DNA of 64,000 nt from Anaerolinea sp. (GTDB taxonomy: Bacteria > Chloroflexota > Anaerolineae > Anaerolineales > Villigracilaceae). The notes below the pieces were generated by a model that saw only the letters and a list, made by a program, of their open reading frames with translations, did no database searches and was not told the origin of the DNA. The DNA is taken from the NCBI GenBank assembly GCA_020723805.1, contig DYID01000002.1:1-64000 (forward strand), read 5' to 3'. Within the stretch, counting starts at the first letter, position 1; every line of letters begins with the position of its first letter. Of this stretch, positions 25,301-34,564 are shown one piece after another. The position numbers and the translations under genes are program-made.

Positions 25301-25379
25301 AGGCGGATGCAAGCATGGCAAGGATCAGGCTGAGGAGGAGCAGTCCTGCCCGCGTTTGGTGGAAAGTGAATGTTTTCAT
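22350..25379 (-). CDS. multicopper-oxidase-like surface protein without obvious copper ligands
   Basis: A 1009-residue exported protein. Residues about 40-345 align by pattern with cupredoxin domains of multicopper oxidases (LVINLHNNLGENTSL, LQPGTYIYQAG, MGMYGVLIVRPAG, YFLFNGKAYPNTD), but the copper-binding HxH and HCH motifs are missing: the PGTYxYHCH position reads YQAG. Residues about 350-780 are four Ig-like repeats (NV..AEYFID..GA.G.G, VYIH..DA.GNWG). The last 230 residues are two near-identical repeats (YFSTLGNTNPPGV.GTADD.D.Y.W). It is likely a structural rather than catalytic surface protein. It follows the next MCO-like gene by 28 bp. Confidence 0.85.
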   Translation of the reverse strand: MKTFTFHQTRAGLLLLSLILAMLASAFPLPAQAAVLPASTCVESGGVRTCDLWATTGTLTLPGSVSVTIWGYAADNVSPAGLPGPLLIANAGETLVINLHNNLGENTSLSIPGLPARSDTVGAPSGGTVAYTYANLQPGTYIYQAGPTANGERQVAMGMYGVLIVRPAGAPQEAYGPASAFDDEAVLIMSEIDPLLHSSPTAYDMRNFTPRYFLFNGKAYPNTDLIDTAAGNTLLLRLVNAGIHSRSLGVLGLRYSVISMDGKAFSRPHSAVAETLGAGQTADALVQIPAGAAANQKYAVYDSSLRLVNNGSRFGGMLAFIQVGGTPGSGDSTGPTSSSAWLVPNPSNGASLVTLTASVSDLSSGGSNVDQAEYFIGSSGAAGTGIPLSAADSAFDSVTEAVTAVIDPSSLPSGNHTLYIHGHDAAGNWGAFTSVILMLDKAGPAMNGLTATPNPTFGASNVALSATANDSASGNSNVTDAEYFIDAPGADGFGTAMTVSQNAPVSAVTATIPAATMSGLSEGSHMVYIHSRDAYGNWGAFAALELKIDKTGPATGALQLRPNPNNGAQPYAPSFQSVRLDASFSEPGAGPTTSNIANAEFFIDTVGANGSGILITPSDGLFNSPNENGYSYIPLITVNALSEGPHVISVHAKDAVGNWGPFSTITLMIDKTAPSVSGLTLTPSSVNNAPVSVAASASDAASGGSNITTAEYFIDTVGAPGAGTLMTLGTVSPSTSISATIPASRISALTPGSHTVYVRAKDAAGNWSALTSAPLTVQSDAVYFSTLGNTNPPGVAGTADDADLYFWSGTAFSRVFDATVAGVPATANVDGFDRVDATHFYLSFVADVTLPGIGTVQDEDIVYYNNGVWSVYFDGTAAGLTAANQDIDAFSISGGVIYFSTFGNTNPPGVGGTADDSDIYAWNGSAFSRVFDATTAGVPAAANVDGLEVVDATHFYLSFVADTTTITGFDTVQDEDVVYYNAGAWSVYFDGTARGLTAANQDVDALDIP

Positions 25380-25407
25380 GGGATTTTCCTCGTGGCTTTC
25401 CTGTCCG

Positions 25408-26685
25408 TTACGGACAACCCGTAGGCGGATCAATACGGGTGTAGGTGCCCATGCCTGTCATCACCACGCCCCAAGATGTGAGTTTATGCAGGGCATGGAT
25501 GTGGGCAATGTGATAGTACTCGCCGCATTGATTTTGGACGGTCGTACCGACGGGGATCTGTCCCTGCGATCCGAGGTAGGGGCTTCCGCTGAAGAACGTG
25601 CCGAAGACCATATCCAGGATGTTGGGGAAGGTCACCGGGACGGGGTTGCTTTCGCTATAGGCTTCGGCGTCCTGCCAAGTGAAGAGCGTGTCCCAAGTCT
25701 GTCCGGGTCCCACGGGGATGGAGAACTTGTCGTATGCCAGGTTTTCGAAGGTGGAACTCTCCAGCAGGTTGCCGTCGCGCCCGACCACACGAACGTTGTT
25801 GCCGTGCGGGTGGAAGGGGTAGTCTTCGCTTCCCACGCTCAAGTAGCGCACCGCCGCCGGGAGCGGGTTGAGCACCGGGTGGTAGGGGGTGATGCGAACG
25901 AGCGCGCCGTAGGGCTGGGCAGGAAGCCAGGAGGCAAAGTTGGGCGCCAGCGTATCGGGCAAGCCGCGTCCGTTGATGAACCAGTAGCGCGGATGGTAGT
26001 TGCGCGGGTTGAACGGGCGGTTGAGTTCCATGGCGCTGCTGAGATCGGGGTCCACCTCGGAGAAGAGGGAGATGTATTCATGGCTCGGATTGAACGCCGT
26101 GCTGGGGTCGTCGTAGAGCCAGTCGGGGTGACCGGCGGGGCGCACCACCAGCGCGCCAAACAAGCCCATTGGGACCTGGATGTCGGGATCGGTGCCGCTT
26201 TGATAAACGTAAGTGCCGGGACGCTGCGCCACAAAACTATAGGTGACGGAACCTCCGTTGGCGGCGGCAGTCTTGGCGAGGGAAATCAACGTCGAGCCGC
26301 TAAATTCGGGACCGTCGGGCTGACCATCGGCAAGGACATTTTCCTGCCCCGGGAAAATGAGGGAGGTCTTGCGGTTCAAAGTGTTGTGCAGAACGATAGT
26401 CACCGTATCGCCCTGATTGACGCATAACACCGGACCAGGATATTGGAACGGGTCGGAGCCGGCGGAGAGACCCCACATATACACCACGTTGCCGTCGGGC
26501 GTGCCAATGTAGCCGTCGTTGGTGGTGAGGGTGAAGGTGGGTCCGTAAGTGCAGACGATTCCGTCGCTTTGCGGTCCCTGGGCGTTGGCGCTTCCCATTC
26601 CAAAAGGCACCAGGGAGACCATCAGCGCCAGCACAAAGAAGGCTGCCAGAATCTTCTGCGGTCTGAGGGAAAGATGCTTGTGCAT
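25408..26685 (-). CDS. multicopper-oxidase-like exported protein, partial ligand set
   Basis: A 425-residue exported protein (signal AAFFVLALMVSLVPFGMGSANA). The first cupredoxin domain is degenerate (PGTYVYQSGTDPDIQ where copper proteins have His), yet the second half keeps YPFHPHGNNVRVVG and the C-terminal HIAHIHALHKLTSWGVVMTGM, which resemble real ligand clusters. One metal site is therefore possible, while full laccase activity is unlikely. An AAAAAGGAG site precedes the ATG. It lies between two other MCO-like genes, 25 bp and 28 bp away. Confidence 0.87.
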   Translation of the reverse strand: MHKHLSLRPQKILAAFFVLALMVSLVPFGMGSANAQGPQSDGIVCTYGPTFTLTTNDGYIGTPDGNVVYMWGLSAGSDPFQYPGPVLCVNQGDTVTIVLHNTLNRKTSLIFPGQENVLADGQPDGPEFSGSTLISLAKTAAANGGSVTYSFVAQRPGTYVYQSGTDPDIQVPMGLFGALVVRPAGHPDWLYDDPSTAFNPSHEYISLFSEVDPDLSSAMELNRPFNPRNYHPRYWFINGRGLPDTLAPNFASWLPAQPYGALVRITPYHPVLNPLPAAVRYLSVGSEDYPFHPHGNNVRVVGRDGNLLESSTFENLAYDKFSIPVGPGQTWDTLFTWQDAEAYSESNPVPVTFPNILDMVFGTFFSGSPYLGSQGQIPVGTTVQNQCGEYYHIAHIHALHKLTSWGVVMTGMGTYTRIDPPTGCP

Positions 26686-26710
26686 GGTTTACTCCTTTTT
26701 CCTGAGCCGG

Positions 26711-28003
26711 TTAGGTGTTCGGCTCCGCCTGAGGCGGCAGGGTTCCGGCAGGGTACACACGGACTTCGGTCATCTGCTTGCCTGCGCCAAAGCCGCCGAT
26801 GGAATGGGACATGGTGAAGTTGCGGTTGTAGAGCAGGTACACATCGGGTCCGCTTCCGCCGGAATGGGGCGGGGCGGTGAAGATGGCGTCGAAACTTTCG
26901 CCGGGGCTGATGTTGATGGTGTTGGTGAGGTAACTCAGGTCCACGCCGCCGTTGTTCAGGTAGGTGGCGTCCTTGCCGACCACGCGCAGGGGAATGCCTT
27001 CGATGGTCATGGATGCCTGCATGAAGCCGAGGTTGGCAAAGCGCAGGAGGACACGCTCGCCTTCGTTGCACTGTACGAGGGAACTGATGGGCTGGTATTG
27101 CAGGTTGGGGAAGCCGTCGGGGGCAATAAGGTCGCCGTTGGCGTCGAAGCCCTGTCCGTTGGGGGCGAGGGTGTCGGGATAGACGCGCCCGTTGATCATG
27201 GAGAAGTCGGGCTTGTAGTCGCTCCATTCGGGCAGTTGGATGTGGGAATCTGCCCAGTGTGAGTCCACCCACATTTCGCTCAACAACATGCCAAACTCGC
27301 GGTCGTAGCCGGTGGAGCCGTCGCCATCGTTGAACACGTATTTGCCGCTGGGGTAGAGGGAGGTGTTGCCGTTTTGCGCCGGGCGGATGAAGACCAGCCC
27401 GGTCATGCCCATGTGGACGTGTTCGGTGTCTTCGACGTGACAGTGGAACATGTAGGTGCCGGGGTCGTGCGGGCGATAGACGTAGGTGAAGGAACGATTG
27501 ATCGGCACGGAGATCGAGGAGGAAGGTTCGCCGTCGAAGAAGGGGATAGCGTTTTTGAAGCCGTGAAAGTGCAGGGTGTGGGCGTCCACCAGGTCGGGGC
27601 GCATTTGCAGACCGAGGTTGCGGACTTCGATGCGGAATTGCTGATCCTGGTCGAGCCAGAACATGGGGGCGGAATGCTGCGCCTTCATCTTCTGGTTGAG
27701 GATTTGTTCGTTGGTCATGCCGGTCACATCACGGAAGCCGAAGACGTAGGTGGTGAACAGGCTTGGATCGGGGGAAAGGTCATCGGGGTGATAAGGCGAG
27801 GGCGTGGGGAGAGGCGGGAGGTAAATCCAGCCGTCGGTGGCGGCAAAGACTTTATCTGGCGCTTCCATTTGGGCAAACGCCACCGTGTCGGGGGCAAGGT
27901 ATTTTTTCAGGATTCCCATGCCGCCGGCAGCCAGCAGACCACTGCCCGCCAGTTTGAGAAATTCGCGGCGGCTGATGCGATGGGTGAAGGGGTTCGATTT
28001 CAT
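26711..28003 (-). CDS. Tat-exported multicopper oxidase-type protein
   Basis: A 430-residue protein with a twin-arginine signal (SRREFLK at 11-17, then AGSGLLAAGGMG), so it is exported folded, with cofactor. It keeps copper motifs: TLHFHG (His145, His147) and FHCHVEDTEHVHMGM (His187, Cys188, His189, His195 or His197, Met200), the type 1 and trinuclear-type ligands. The later cupredoxin half lacks an obvious HPxHLHG. It is the only one of the three consecutive family members that looks likely to bind type 1 copper. It is probably an extracytoplasmic oxidase or electron carrier. A good AGGAG site precedes the ATG. Confidence 0.9.
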   Translation of the reverse strand: MKSNPFTHRISRREFLKLAGSGLLAAGGMGILKKYLAPDTVAFAQMEAPDKVFAATDGWIYLPPLPTPSPYHPDDLSPDPSLFTTYVFGFRDVTGMTNEQILNQKMKAQHSAPMFWLDQDQQFRIEVRNLGLQMRPDLVDAHTLHFHGFKNAIPFFDGEPSSSISVPINRSFTYVYRPHDPGTYMFHCHVEDTEHVHMGMTGLVFIRPAQNGNTSLYPSGKYVFNDGDGSTGYDREFGMLLSEMWVDSHWADSHIQLPEWSDYKPDFSMINGRVYPDTLAPNGQGFDANGDLIAPDGFPNLQYQPISSLVQCNEGERVLLRFANLGFMQASMTIEGIPLRVVGKDATYLNNGGVDLSYLTNTINISPGESFDAIFTAPPHSGGSGPDVYLLYNRNFTMSHSIGGFGAGKQMTEVRVYPAGTLPPQAEPNT

Positions 28004-28065
28004 AAGTTGCTCCTGTTGGTCGTCCTGGAGGAGGCGTATGTGCCTCCTCCAGGATTCACGATAGG

Positions 28066-31000
28066 TTAGGGCAGTGTGCCGCCGCCGAAGTCATCGAAGC
28101 GGGCGTCGTTGGGAACGGCAAAGCCGGTGCTGCGCAGGAACCAGACGCCGAGTTGACCGCCATCCGCCGCCAGGGAGGCGGGCCAGCCAGCCACAGAGCC
28201 GTTCGGGAGGGTGACGTTGACGATGCCGATGGGAACGCCGTTCTTGTACACGATGACCGTGCCGTCTTCGTAAGTGCGGGCGCCCAGCGTATCGCCGTTG
28301 GCGAAGTTGACGCCGTTGAAGGTGGCGCGCAGCCTCCAGCCGGGGCTGGCGAAGGTGGAGGGAGTCAGCGTCCAGACCTGTACGCGGCTGTTGAGCGGGT
28401 TCGGGTTGGGATCGTAGAGGATCTCGATGGCGCTGGCAGTGCCGCCTGGGTTGGTGCAGTTGGTCGGGAAGTTGCGCACTTTGAGCAGGATGTCATGCTC
28501 GGTGGCAGACGGGACGACCTTGTTGAAGGTGATGTAGGCTTCCTGGTTGGCGCCGAAGGTGTTGGCGTTCCAGTAGACGAAGCCGTTCGTGCGTACCTGG
28601 ACGTTATTGCCGTCAATGCGGTACACGCCTGTGCCGGTGCAGCCCGACCAGTTGACGCCGAGCGGTCCGTTAGCGCGGTTGAAGTCATCAAGGACGCCGA
28701 GCGTGGGGAACGGACCGGGGATGATGTCGGTGTCGGTGGCGCTGTCGTTGGTGGAGTTCGGGTCCACGGTGTTCGCCGGCACGGTGACCGAGGCGGTGTT
28801 GGAAATGCTCCCCGAAACGCTGGGCGAGACGACGGCTGTGGCGGTCAGTGTGGCTCTGCCGCCGTTCAACAGGTTGAGCGAGGCGCTGAGCGAGTTGCCG
28901 CTGTTGATGACCGCCGCGCAGGACGAGCCGCTGGTGGCGGAGCAAGTCCAAGAGGCGCTGGTGAAGTCGGCGGAGAAAGTATCCGTCACGGTGGCGCCGG
29001 CAACCGCATGAGGTCCGTTGTTGGTGACGACGATGGTGTACCTTACTGTGCCGCCGGGCAGCGCCGCGTAGAGGTTATCGGTCTTGGTGACGGAGAGGTC
29101 GGAGATGGTGACGATGGTGTCGGTATCGGTGGCGGTGTTGTTGGCAAGGTCTGCTTCGAGCACTCCCAGCGGGGCGTCCACGGTGGCGGTGTTGGAGAGT
29201 TGCCCCGAGGCGCTGGCGGCAACGGTGCCGCTGGTGGTAGTGAAGGTGACCGTACTGCCGGCGGGCATGTTAACGGTGCGGTTGATGTTGCCGCTGCCGG
29301 TCGCACTGCCGCCACAGGTTGCGCCGCCGGTGGTGGCGCAGGTCCACGTGATGGGATTGGTGAGCGGGGAGGGCGTCGGGAAGACATCGCGGATGACCGC
29401 GCCGTTGACCGCCGAGGGACCGTTGTTGGTGACCGTGATGGTATAGCGCACTGCGTCACCGGGGGAAACGGTGGTCAGGTTGTCGGTCTTGGTGATGGCG
29501 AGGTCGGTGATGACCGGTGTCTCGTCTGCGCCGATTTCGTAGCCGCCTTCGGAGGGGCGAAGTCCGCGGTCGAAGTCCTGCGAGGGAGCGTTGACGGCGT
29601 TCTTGGAGGCAGCGCCGGCGTTGATTGCAGGCGAGCCGTCGGCAAGATGGTAATCGCCCAGCAGGTTCGGGGTGGCATCTGTGGTGATCATCAGGATGTC
29701 CACAAAGCGGGGGTTGCCGCGCCAGGGCAGGGCGCGCACGGTGGTATCGTAGGTGGAAACCACCAACGGGTCCACGCCGACGAGGTTGGATGCGTCGGGT
29801 ACGGTGCCGGTCGTCACTTGCAGGATGGAGTTGGTGGGCGAGAGCAGACCGATGCCGTCGGAGACGCCGAGGTCCCATTGGTTGATGGGGTGCGGGTCGC
29901 CGGGCAGACCGATGCCTGCCACCGTGCTGCCGACAAAGGTGCCGGCACGGTTATCCCAGAAGATGTTGTTGAACAGCAGCGGTTCGCTGAAGATGGGCGA
30001 GCCGCCGGGCAGGGTGGCTTGCAGCAGGCTGCTGTTGCGGGAGGTGGCGAGTCCTGCCGGGGCGGGCTGACCGTTGCTGGTCATGGCGGTGGCGGTGGTG
30101 ATGTTCTTCATCACGGTGTTGTTGAAGAAGCGCACGTTGGGTGCGTCGTTGAGCGAGACGCCGCCGCCTTCATGGGTGGAGATGTTGTTGACGATGATGT
30201 TGTTATAGACGTTGTACGGGAAGTTGCCCGCCATGAGGAAGCGCAGACCGCCGCCGTCGTCGTTCGCCAGGTTGTTTTGAATCAGGTTGGCGTACACATC
30301 CACGGGACCTGCGCCTGGGGTGAGCAGGTTCGGGTCGCGGGGCAGTTCGCCGGCGATCATGATGCCGCCGCCTTCGTCGTAGGAACGGTTGAAGTAGATG
30401 CGGTTGTGATGGATGCTTCCGTTGGGGCTCAAGCCGTAGTGGCTGATGCCGCCGCCGTATTCCGCCGAGAAGTTTCCGCACACGTCGTTGCCGGTCACTT
30501 CGTAGCCTTCGGCGCCGGAGTAAATTGCCACTGCGCCAGCCAGGTTCGTGCCGCCGTTGGCGAGGATGCGGTTATAGGCGATGCGGACGAAATCGTTCTG
30601 GCTGTCGCTGTATTCGCCCGGCAGGTGCGGCGTGCCGAGGCGGATGGCTCCGCCGTAGGCGCCGCCGTTGCTCTGCAGGATGTTGTTGGTGATTTGCAGG
30701 TAGCGGGCGTAGCCGTTGACGTAGATGCCGCCGCCCTGAACGCCCGAAATTTCGTGAACGCTCGGGTCGGTGTTTGGCACGATCTGGTTGGGGAAGCCCT
30801 GCTGGTCGCCGCCCTGGATGGTGAAGCCGTCAATGCTGGCGGGGTTGGCGCCGGTGAATTCGCCGTCCTCAGCGACGACATAGATGACGGGTCCTTCGAA
30901 GATGGCTTGGTTTCCGCTCCACGTCAGACCTGCCATGAAGGTGTTCCATGCTTCCGCATAAGGGGTGTCACCGGCGACGCCCCGCCCATCAATGACGGAG

Positions 31001-34000
31001 CCGGGAACGACGGTGTTATCCGCGTACCGTCCGCCGGGTCCCACACCCTGCAGGCTGATCTTGGAGTACATGATGATGTTCTCAAGATACATGCCCGTCG
31101 CGGAGGGATACACTACGACCAGTTTCGGGCGGGCGCTGGTGGAAGCCGCCGCCGCATCTATCGCCGCTTGGATGGTTGCATAAGGCTTGCCGGGACCAAC
31201 CTCAAAGACGAGCGGGTTGTAACTCGTGCCGGTGACGTGGAATTTGAGCCCGTTGACGGTTGACTTACCGTTGACGGCGGTGATGCTCAACTGATGCGGA
31301 CCAAACGGCACATTGCTCGGTACGGTGGCGGTAATGCTGGTATCGCTCCAGGAGGAAACGGTCAGCGGGAGTCCATCGAGGGTGGCGCGCCCGGCAGAGG
31401 CGCCAAAGCCAAGCCCTGTGATGGTAAACGTCGAACCGCGCGGTCCGTAGGGCTGCGAAACGCGGAACAGCTGCGGTGTGGCGTCATCCAACTGACACTG
31501 CGGCGGGCTGCTGAAGAGCGAGCCGCCAGCCAGCACACCGGGCACGATCTGCGTCGGCGCGAGGTCGGAGGGGATGATCAAGCCCGAGTAAATTTCGAAA
31601 CTGGCGCCAATGGTGCGGTATTGCGGGTTGTAGCCGGGCAGGCTGGGATCGTTGCCCAGCATGTAGTACACGTTCGGACAGACGCCCGAAGGCGATGGGC
31701 AGTTGACCGTGTGCGTGGAGGGCAGCAGGATTTCGAACACGCCGTTCGGGTCGGAGGTCATGGTGGCGACGAGGCGGTTCTTGAAGTCGTAGATGCCGAT
31801 GGGCATGAGGGGCGCGCCGGCTTTTTCGCCGTACATCAAATCCTGCGGGTTGGTCGAGACCGTCAGGTCGTCAATGATGTAGCCCTTCCACTTGCCGGGG
31901 ATGGGGACTTCGGTGAAGAAGGTGAACGCCGGAGCAATGGATTTGCCGTTGTTGAGCGTGACCAGTTTGACGTTGCACAGCGGTTTTTGCGTGCCTTCGA
32001 AGACGCTGCCGCCGGCATCGGCAAAGGAGGGATTCTCCACTGCGTTCGGTCCATCGGCGCCGACGCCTGCCACGTCCACGACATGCATGGGACCCGCACA
32101 GGGCGGAGGCGGAACGGCGGGCGTGAATTCGTCGCCGCCAAATACGTTGATGTCCTCTTCGCGCACCACCTGGTACATGGGTCTGCCGAGGCTGTCGTTG
32201 GGGACGACCACTTCGACGAGATAATCGCCGGCGGGAATGCTAACGCCCGCAGGTTCGGCGGTGGAGCCGAAGCCGGAATACACCGTGTCGAAGCCGTAGT
32301 TGCCGTCCAGCGTGGCAAAGCCGTTCTGGAACTGGGTGCCCATGAGGGGACCTTCGAGACAGCGCTTGCCGGTCGGATCGGGCGGCAGGACCGCCTGGTC
32401 GGTGGGGTAAACAAGCGGATTGCCGTGCGCGTCGCGGGCGATACAGTCGGTGGGCTGTTCCCAGGTTTCGGTGATTGCCGTGCTAATGACGGGTCCGACT
32501 TTGTAATTGCCGCTGCTGTCTAACTCCCATGTGCCGCTGGGGTCGCAGGGTTCGCCGGGGTTGGTGCCGCAGGCGACGCCGCCGGCCGCCGGGTCTTTGG
32601 CGATGGAGCCGTCGGGAGCCAGTTCAAAGGTATCGGTGGGGTCGCAGGGTACGCCGACGTTGGTGCCGCAATACACGGGTTTGGAAAGCGTGACGAGCAA
32701 ACCGGGGATGCCGGGCGCCCACGCTTCCACCGCCTGGTAGCGTGCGTCGAGCTCGTTGCGGGTGACATCGTAGAAGACCGTGCCGACAATCCCGCCGTTC
32801 GTGCCGCGGGCATACGGGCGCACGCCCCAGTCCAAACGTCCGGATTGACCGAGAATGGGCAGGAAGCCCACGTCCACACCGGCTCCGAGGACGGTGGTCG
32901 GCTCCGGCTGGTTCTCCACCTGGTAGGTCACGCCGGTGGTATAGTAGCGGTCGGAGTAGGCTTCGAGGATCATCCACGAACCCATCGGGTACGCTTTTTC
33001 GAAGACGTAGTAGCCGTTGGCGTCGGTGATGGCTGAAATGGACATGCGGTCAATTTCGCTGTTGTCGCGGTCTTTTAGTACGACCAGATAATCGGAAATG
33101 CCCGGCTCGCCGGGGTCGCGTTTGCCGTTGCTGTTGATGTCGTTGAAGACATAGCCTTCGACTTTGGTGAACCAGCCGGTCAGCATGGGCGTGCCGATGT
33201 CGGTCATTTGCCCGTCGGAGACGGTGACCTGCATCCAGTCGAGGATGTAGTGCAGGTTGTTATCCCACCAGGTGAAGAGGTAGTTGCCGTCGGGGACGTT
33301 GGTGATGGCAAACGTGCCGTCGGGGTTTGCCCGCCCCACATAAACCGCCTGGTCACCGTTTTGCAGGTCGGAAAGCGCCACCCAGCCGTCGGTGATGGGA
33401 CCTGTGACCTTGGTGCCGGTGAAGCCGGTCCAGATGTCGCCAAAGTAGGGCAGGGCGCCCTGCTGGGGCAGGTACACCGAAGCGGCGACGAGTGTGCCGG
33501 AGATGCCGCCTGTGGCGCTCGAATTCAGGTTGTCCATGGGGCGCACAAAACCGAACATCGTCCACGGGAACGGTTCTGCCGCGACGACGAATTCGTTATC
33601 CAGACCTGTGGCGCCTTCCTGCAGCCAGGTATCCCAACTGGGGGAGCCTTCGAGGGTGGTGGTCTCGGTCCAATCGGTGCCGGGCGGCGGCGCTACCAAA
33701 ACGTCGTAGCGGTTGGGTCCCAGGTTGGGGATCGCCATGTCGCCGTTGGCATCGCTCACGGTACAGCCATAAGTGTTGATGCCGGTGGGATTGCCGTTGG
33801 CGTCGTAGGTGGTGCAAAGCGGGTTGCCAAAGACATCGGTGGAAACCTGCCCGGCAATGTCGTTGATGATGACGCGGAAGCCTTCGAGACCGTGTTCATC
33901 GGTGTCGAATTGCCCGTTGACGGAGGCGTTGTCTTCGAAGACTTTGATGCGCATCGTAGCGGGAGGCAAGGGATTAGGCTCCAAAGCCACCGTCACTTCA

Positions 34001-34494
34001 CCTGTGCCTTGCAGCGGAACGGTGAAATGAGCGCCGCCCATCTTGTAGCCGTTCGCCATAACGCTGACCAGATATTTACCGTCCGGCAGGTCAAGACCGT
34101 TCAGGATGTTGCCGTTGAAGTCATCCTGATTTCCTTGGGTGTAGATGGGCGCAGCCGCAGGGACTTGGCGGATGGAGGGCCAATCGCAGGAGTCGGGATA
34201 GCCGGCGTCTTCCGGGGAACAGCCTGCATTCCTGGGCTGGAAGGGGTTGCCGGTGTTGTCAACGTTGATCAGGTATTTGAACTCGGAAATGAGGGAGACA
34301 TCATCCGCGTTCACCACTTTGAGGGTCAGGTGATTGGTGGTGGGAGCGGCTTCAGGTTCCGCAAGAGCCGGGGAAGCGGTGGTGAAGGGGGCGAACGTTC
34401 CCATCAGGATGATGAGAATCATAAAGACGGAGAGTCTTCGACGCCACGTCTTGCCTCCGCCGCCAATTGCATCATTTTGGGATATTCGATTCAT
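28066..34494 (-). CDS. giant cell-surface protein (SdrD/CnaB, IPT/TIG, beta-helix, DUF11, LamG-like)
   Basis: A 2142-residue exported protein heading the surface operon. Approximate domains: signal about 15-45; CnaB/carboxypeptidase-regulatory-like beta modules 180-270; an SdrD-B-like module 445-500 (VFNDINSNGKRDPGEPGISDY); an IPT/TIG domain 1015-1100 (GPRGSTFTITGLGFG); a right-handed beta-helix 1110-1650 ending PAINAGA; two DUF11 repeats 1660-1920 (LAITKTDNLTTVSPGDAVRYTITVTNNGPSAV); and a C-terminal LamG-like sandwich 1930-2142. It likely forms adhesive fibres or a sheath or S-layer-like cover. AAAGGAGG lies 7 nt before the ATG at 34494. Proteolytic processing by the operon's subtilase is a reasonable guess. 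Confidence 0.92.
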   Translation of the reverse strand: MNRISQNDAIGGGGKTWRRRLSVFMILIILMGTFAPFTTASPALAEPEAAPTTNHLTLKVVNADDVSLISEFKYLINVDNTGNPFQPRNAGCSPEDAGYPDSCDWPSIRQVPAAAPIYTQGNQDDFNGNILNGLDLPDGKYLVSVMANGYKMGGAHFTVPLQGTGEVTVALEPNPLPPATMRIKVFEDNASVNGQFDTDEHGLEGFRVIINDIAGQVSTDVFGNPLCTTYDANGNPTGINTYGCTVSDANGDMAIPNLGPNRYDVLVAPPPGTDWTETTTLEGSPSWDTWLQEGATGLDNEFVVAAEPFPWTMFGFVRPMDNLNSSATGGISGTLVAASVYLPQQGALPYFGDIWTGFTGTKVTGPITDGWVALSDLQNGDQAVYVGRANPDGTFAITNVPDGNYLFTWWDNNLHYILDWMQVTVSDGQMTDIGTPMLTGWFTKVEGYVFNDINSNGKRDPGEPGISDYLVVLKDRDNSEIDRMSISAITDANGYYVFEKAYPMGSWMILEAYSDRYYTTGVTYQVENQPEPTTVLGAGVDVGFLPILGQSGRLDWGVRPYARGTNGGIVGTVFYDVTRNELDARYQAVEAWAPGIPGLLVTLSKPVYCGTNVGVPCDPTDTFELAPDGSIAKDPAAGGVACGTNPGEPCDPSGTWELDSSGNYKVGPVISTAITETWEQPTDCIARDAHGNPLVYPTDQAVLPPDPTGKRCLEGPLMGTQFQNGFATLDGNYGFDTVYSGFGSTAEPAGVSIPAGDYLVEVVVPNDSLGRPMYQVVREEDINVFGGDEFTPAVPPPPCAGPMHVVDVAGVGADGPNAVENPSFADAGGSVFEGTQKPLCNVKLVTLNNGKSIAPAFTFFTEVPIPGKWKGYIIDDLTVSTNPQDLMYGEKAGAPLMPIGIYDFKNRLVATMTSDPNGVFEILLPSTHTVNCPSPSGVCPNVYYMLGNDPSLPGYNPQYRTIGASFEIYSGLIIPSDLAPTQIVPGVLAGGSLFSSPPQCQLDDATPQLFRVSQPYGPRGSTFTITGLGFGASAGRATLDGLPLTVSSWSDTSITATVPSNVPFGPHQLSITAVNGKSTVNGLKFHVTGTSYNPLVFEVGPGKPYATIQAAIDAAAASTSARPKLVVVYPSATGMYLENIIMYSKISLQGVGPGGRYADNTVVPGSVIDGRGVAGDTPYAEAWNTFMAGLTWSGNQAIFEGPVIYVVAEDGEFTGANPASIDGFTIQGGDQQGFPNQIVPNTDPSVHEISGVQGGGIYVNGYARYLQITNNILQSNGGAYGGAIRLGTPHLPGEYSDSQNDFVRIAYNRILANGGTNLAGAVAIYSGAEGYEVTGNDVCGNFSAEYGGGISHYGLSPNGSIHHNRIYFNRSYDEGGGIMIAGELPRDPNLLTPGAGPVDVYANLIQNNLANDDGGGLRFLMAGNFPYNVYNNIIVNNISTHEGGGVSLNDAPNVRFFNNTVMKNITTATAMTSNGQPAPAGLATSRNSSLLQATLPGGSPIFSEPLLFNNIFWDNRAGTFVGSTVAGIGLPGDPHPINQWDLGVSDGIGLLSPTNSILQVTTGTVPDASNLVGVDPLVVSTYDTTVRALPWRGNPRFVDILMITTDATPNLLGDYHLADGSPAINAGAASKNAVNAPSQDFDRGLRPSEGGYEIGADETPVITDLAITKTDNLTTVSPGDAVRYTITVTNNGPSAVNGAVIRDVFPTPSPLTNPITWTCATTGGATCGGSATGSGNINRTVNMPAGSTVTFTTTSGTVAASASGQLSNTATVDAPLGVLEADLANNTATDTDTIVTISDLSVTKTDNLYAALPGGTVRYTIVVTNNGPHAVAGATVTDTFSADFTSASWTCSATSGSSCAAVINSGNSLSASLNLLNGGRATLTATAVVSPSVSGSISNTASVTVPANTVDPNSTNDSATDTDIIPGPFPTLGVLDDFNRANGPLGVNWSGCTGTGVYRIDGNNVQVRTNGFVYWNANTFGANQEAYITFNKVVPSATEHDILLKVRNFPTNCTNPGGTASAIEILYDPNPNPLNSRVQVWTLTPSTFASPGWRLRATFNGVNFANGDTLGARTYEDGTVIVYKNGVPIGIVNVTLPNGSVAGWPASLAADGGQLGVWFLRSTGFAVPNDARFDDFGGGTLP

Positions 34495-34564
34495 CCTTAA
34501 CCTCCTTTGGGGTGGAACGCTACAAACCACTTGAAAAATAACTTGCGAATGCGGGCAGATTTTT

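Noticed and set aside
28153-31263. 1036-codon open frame on the plus strand
   Set aside because: Antisense shadow of the giant surface protein; no start signal, and low-complexity Val/Gly/Asp composition.
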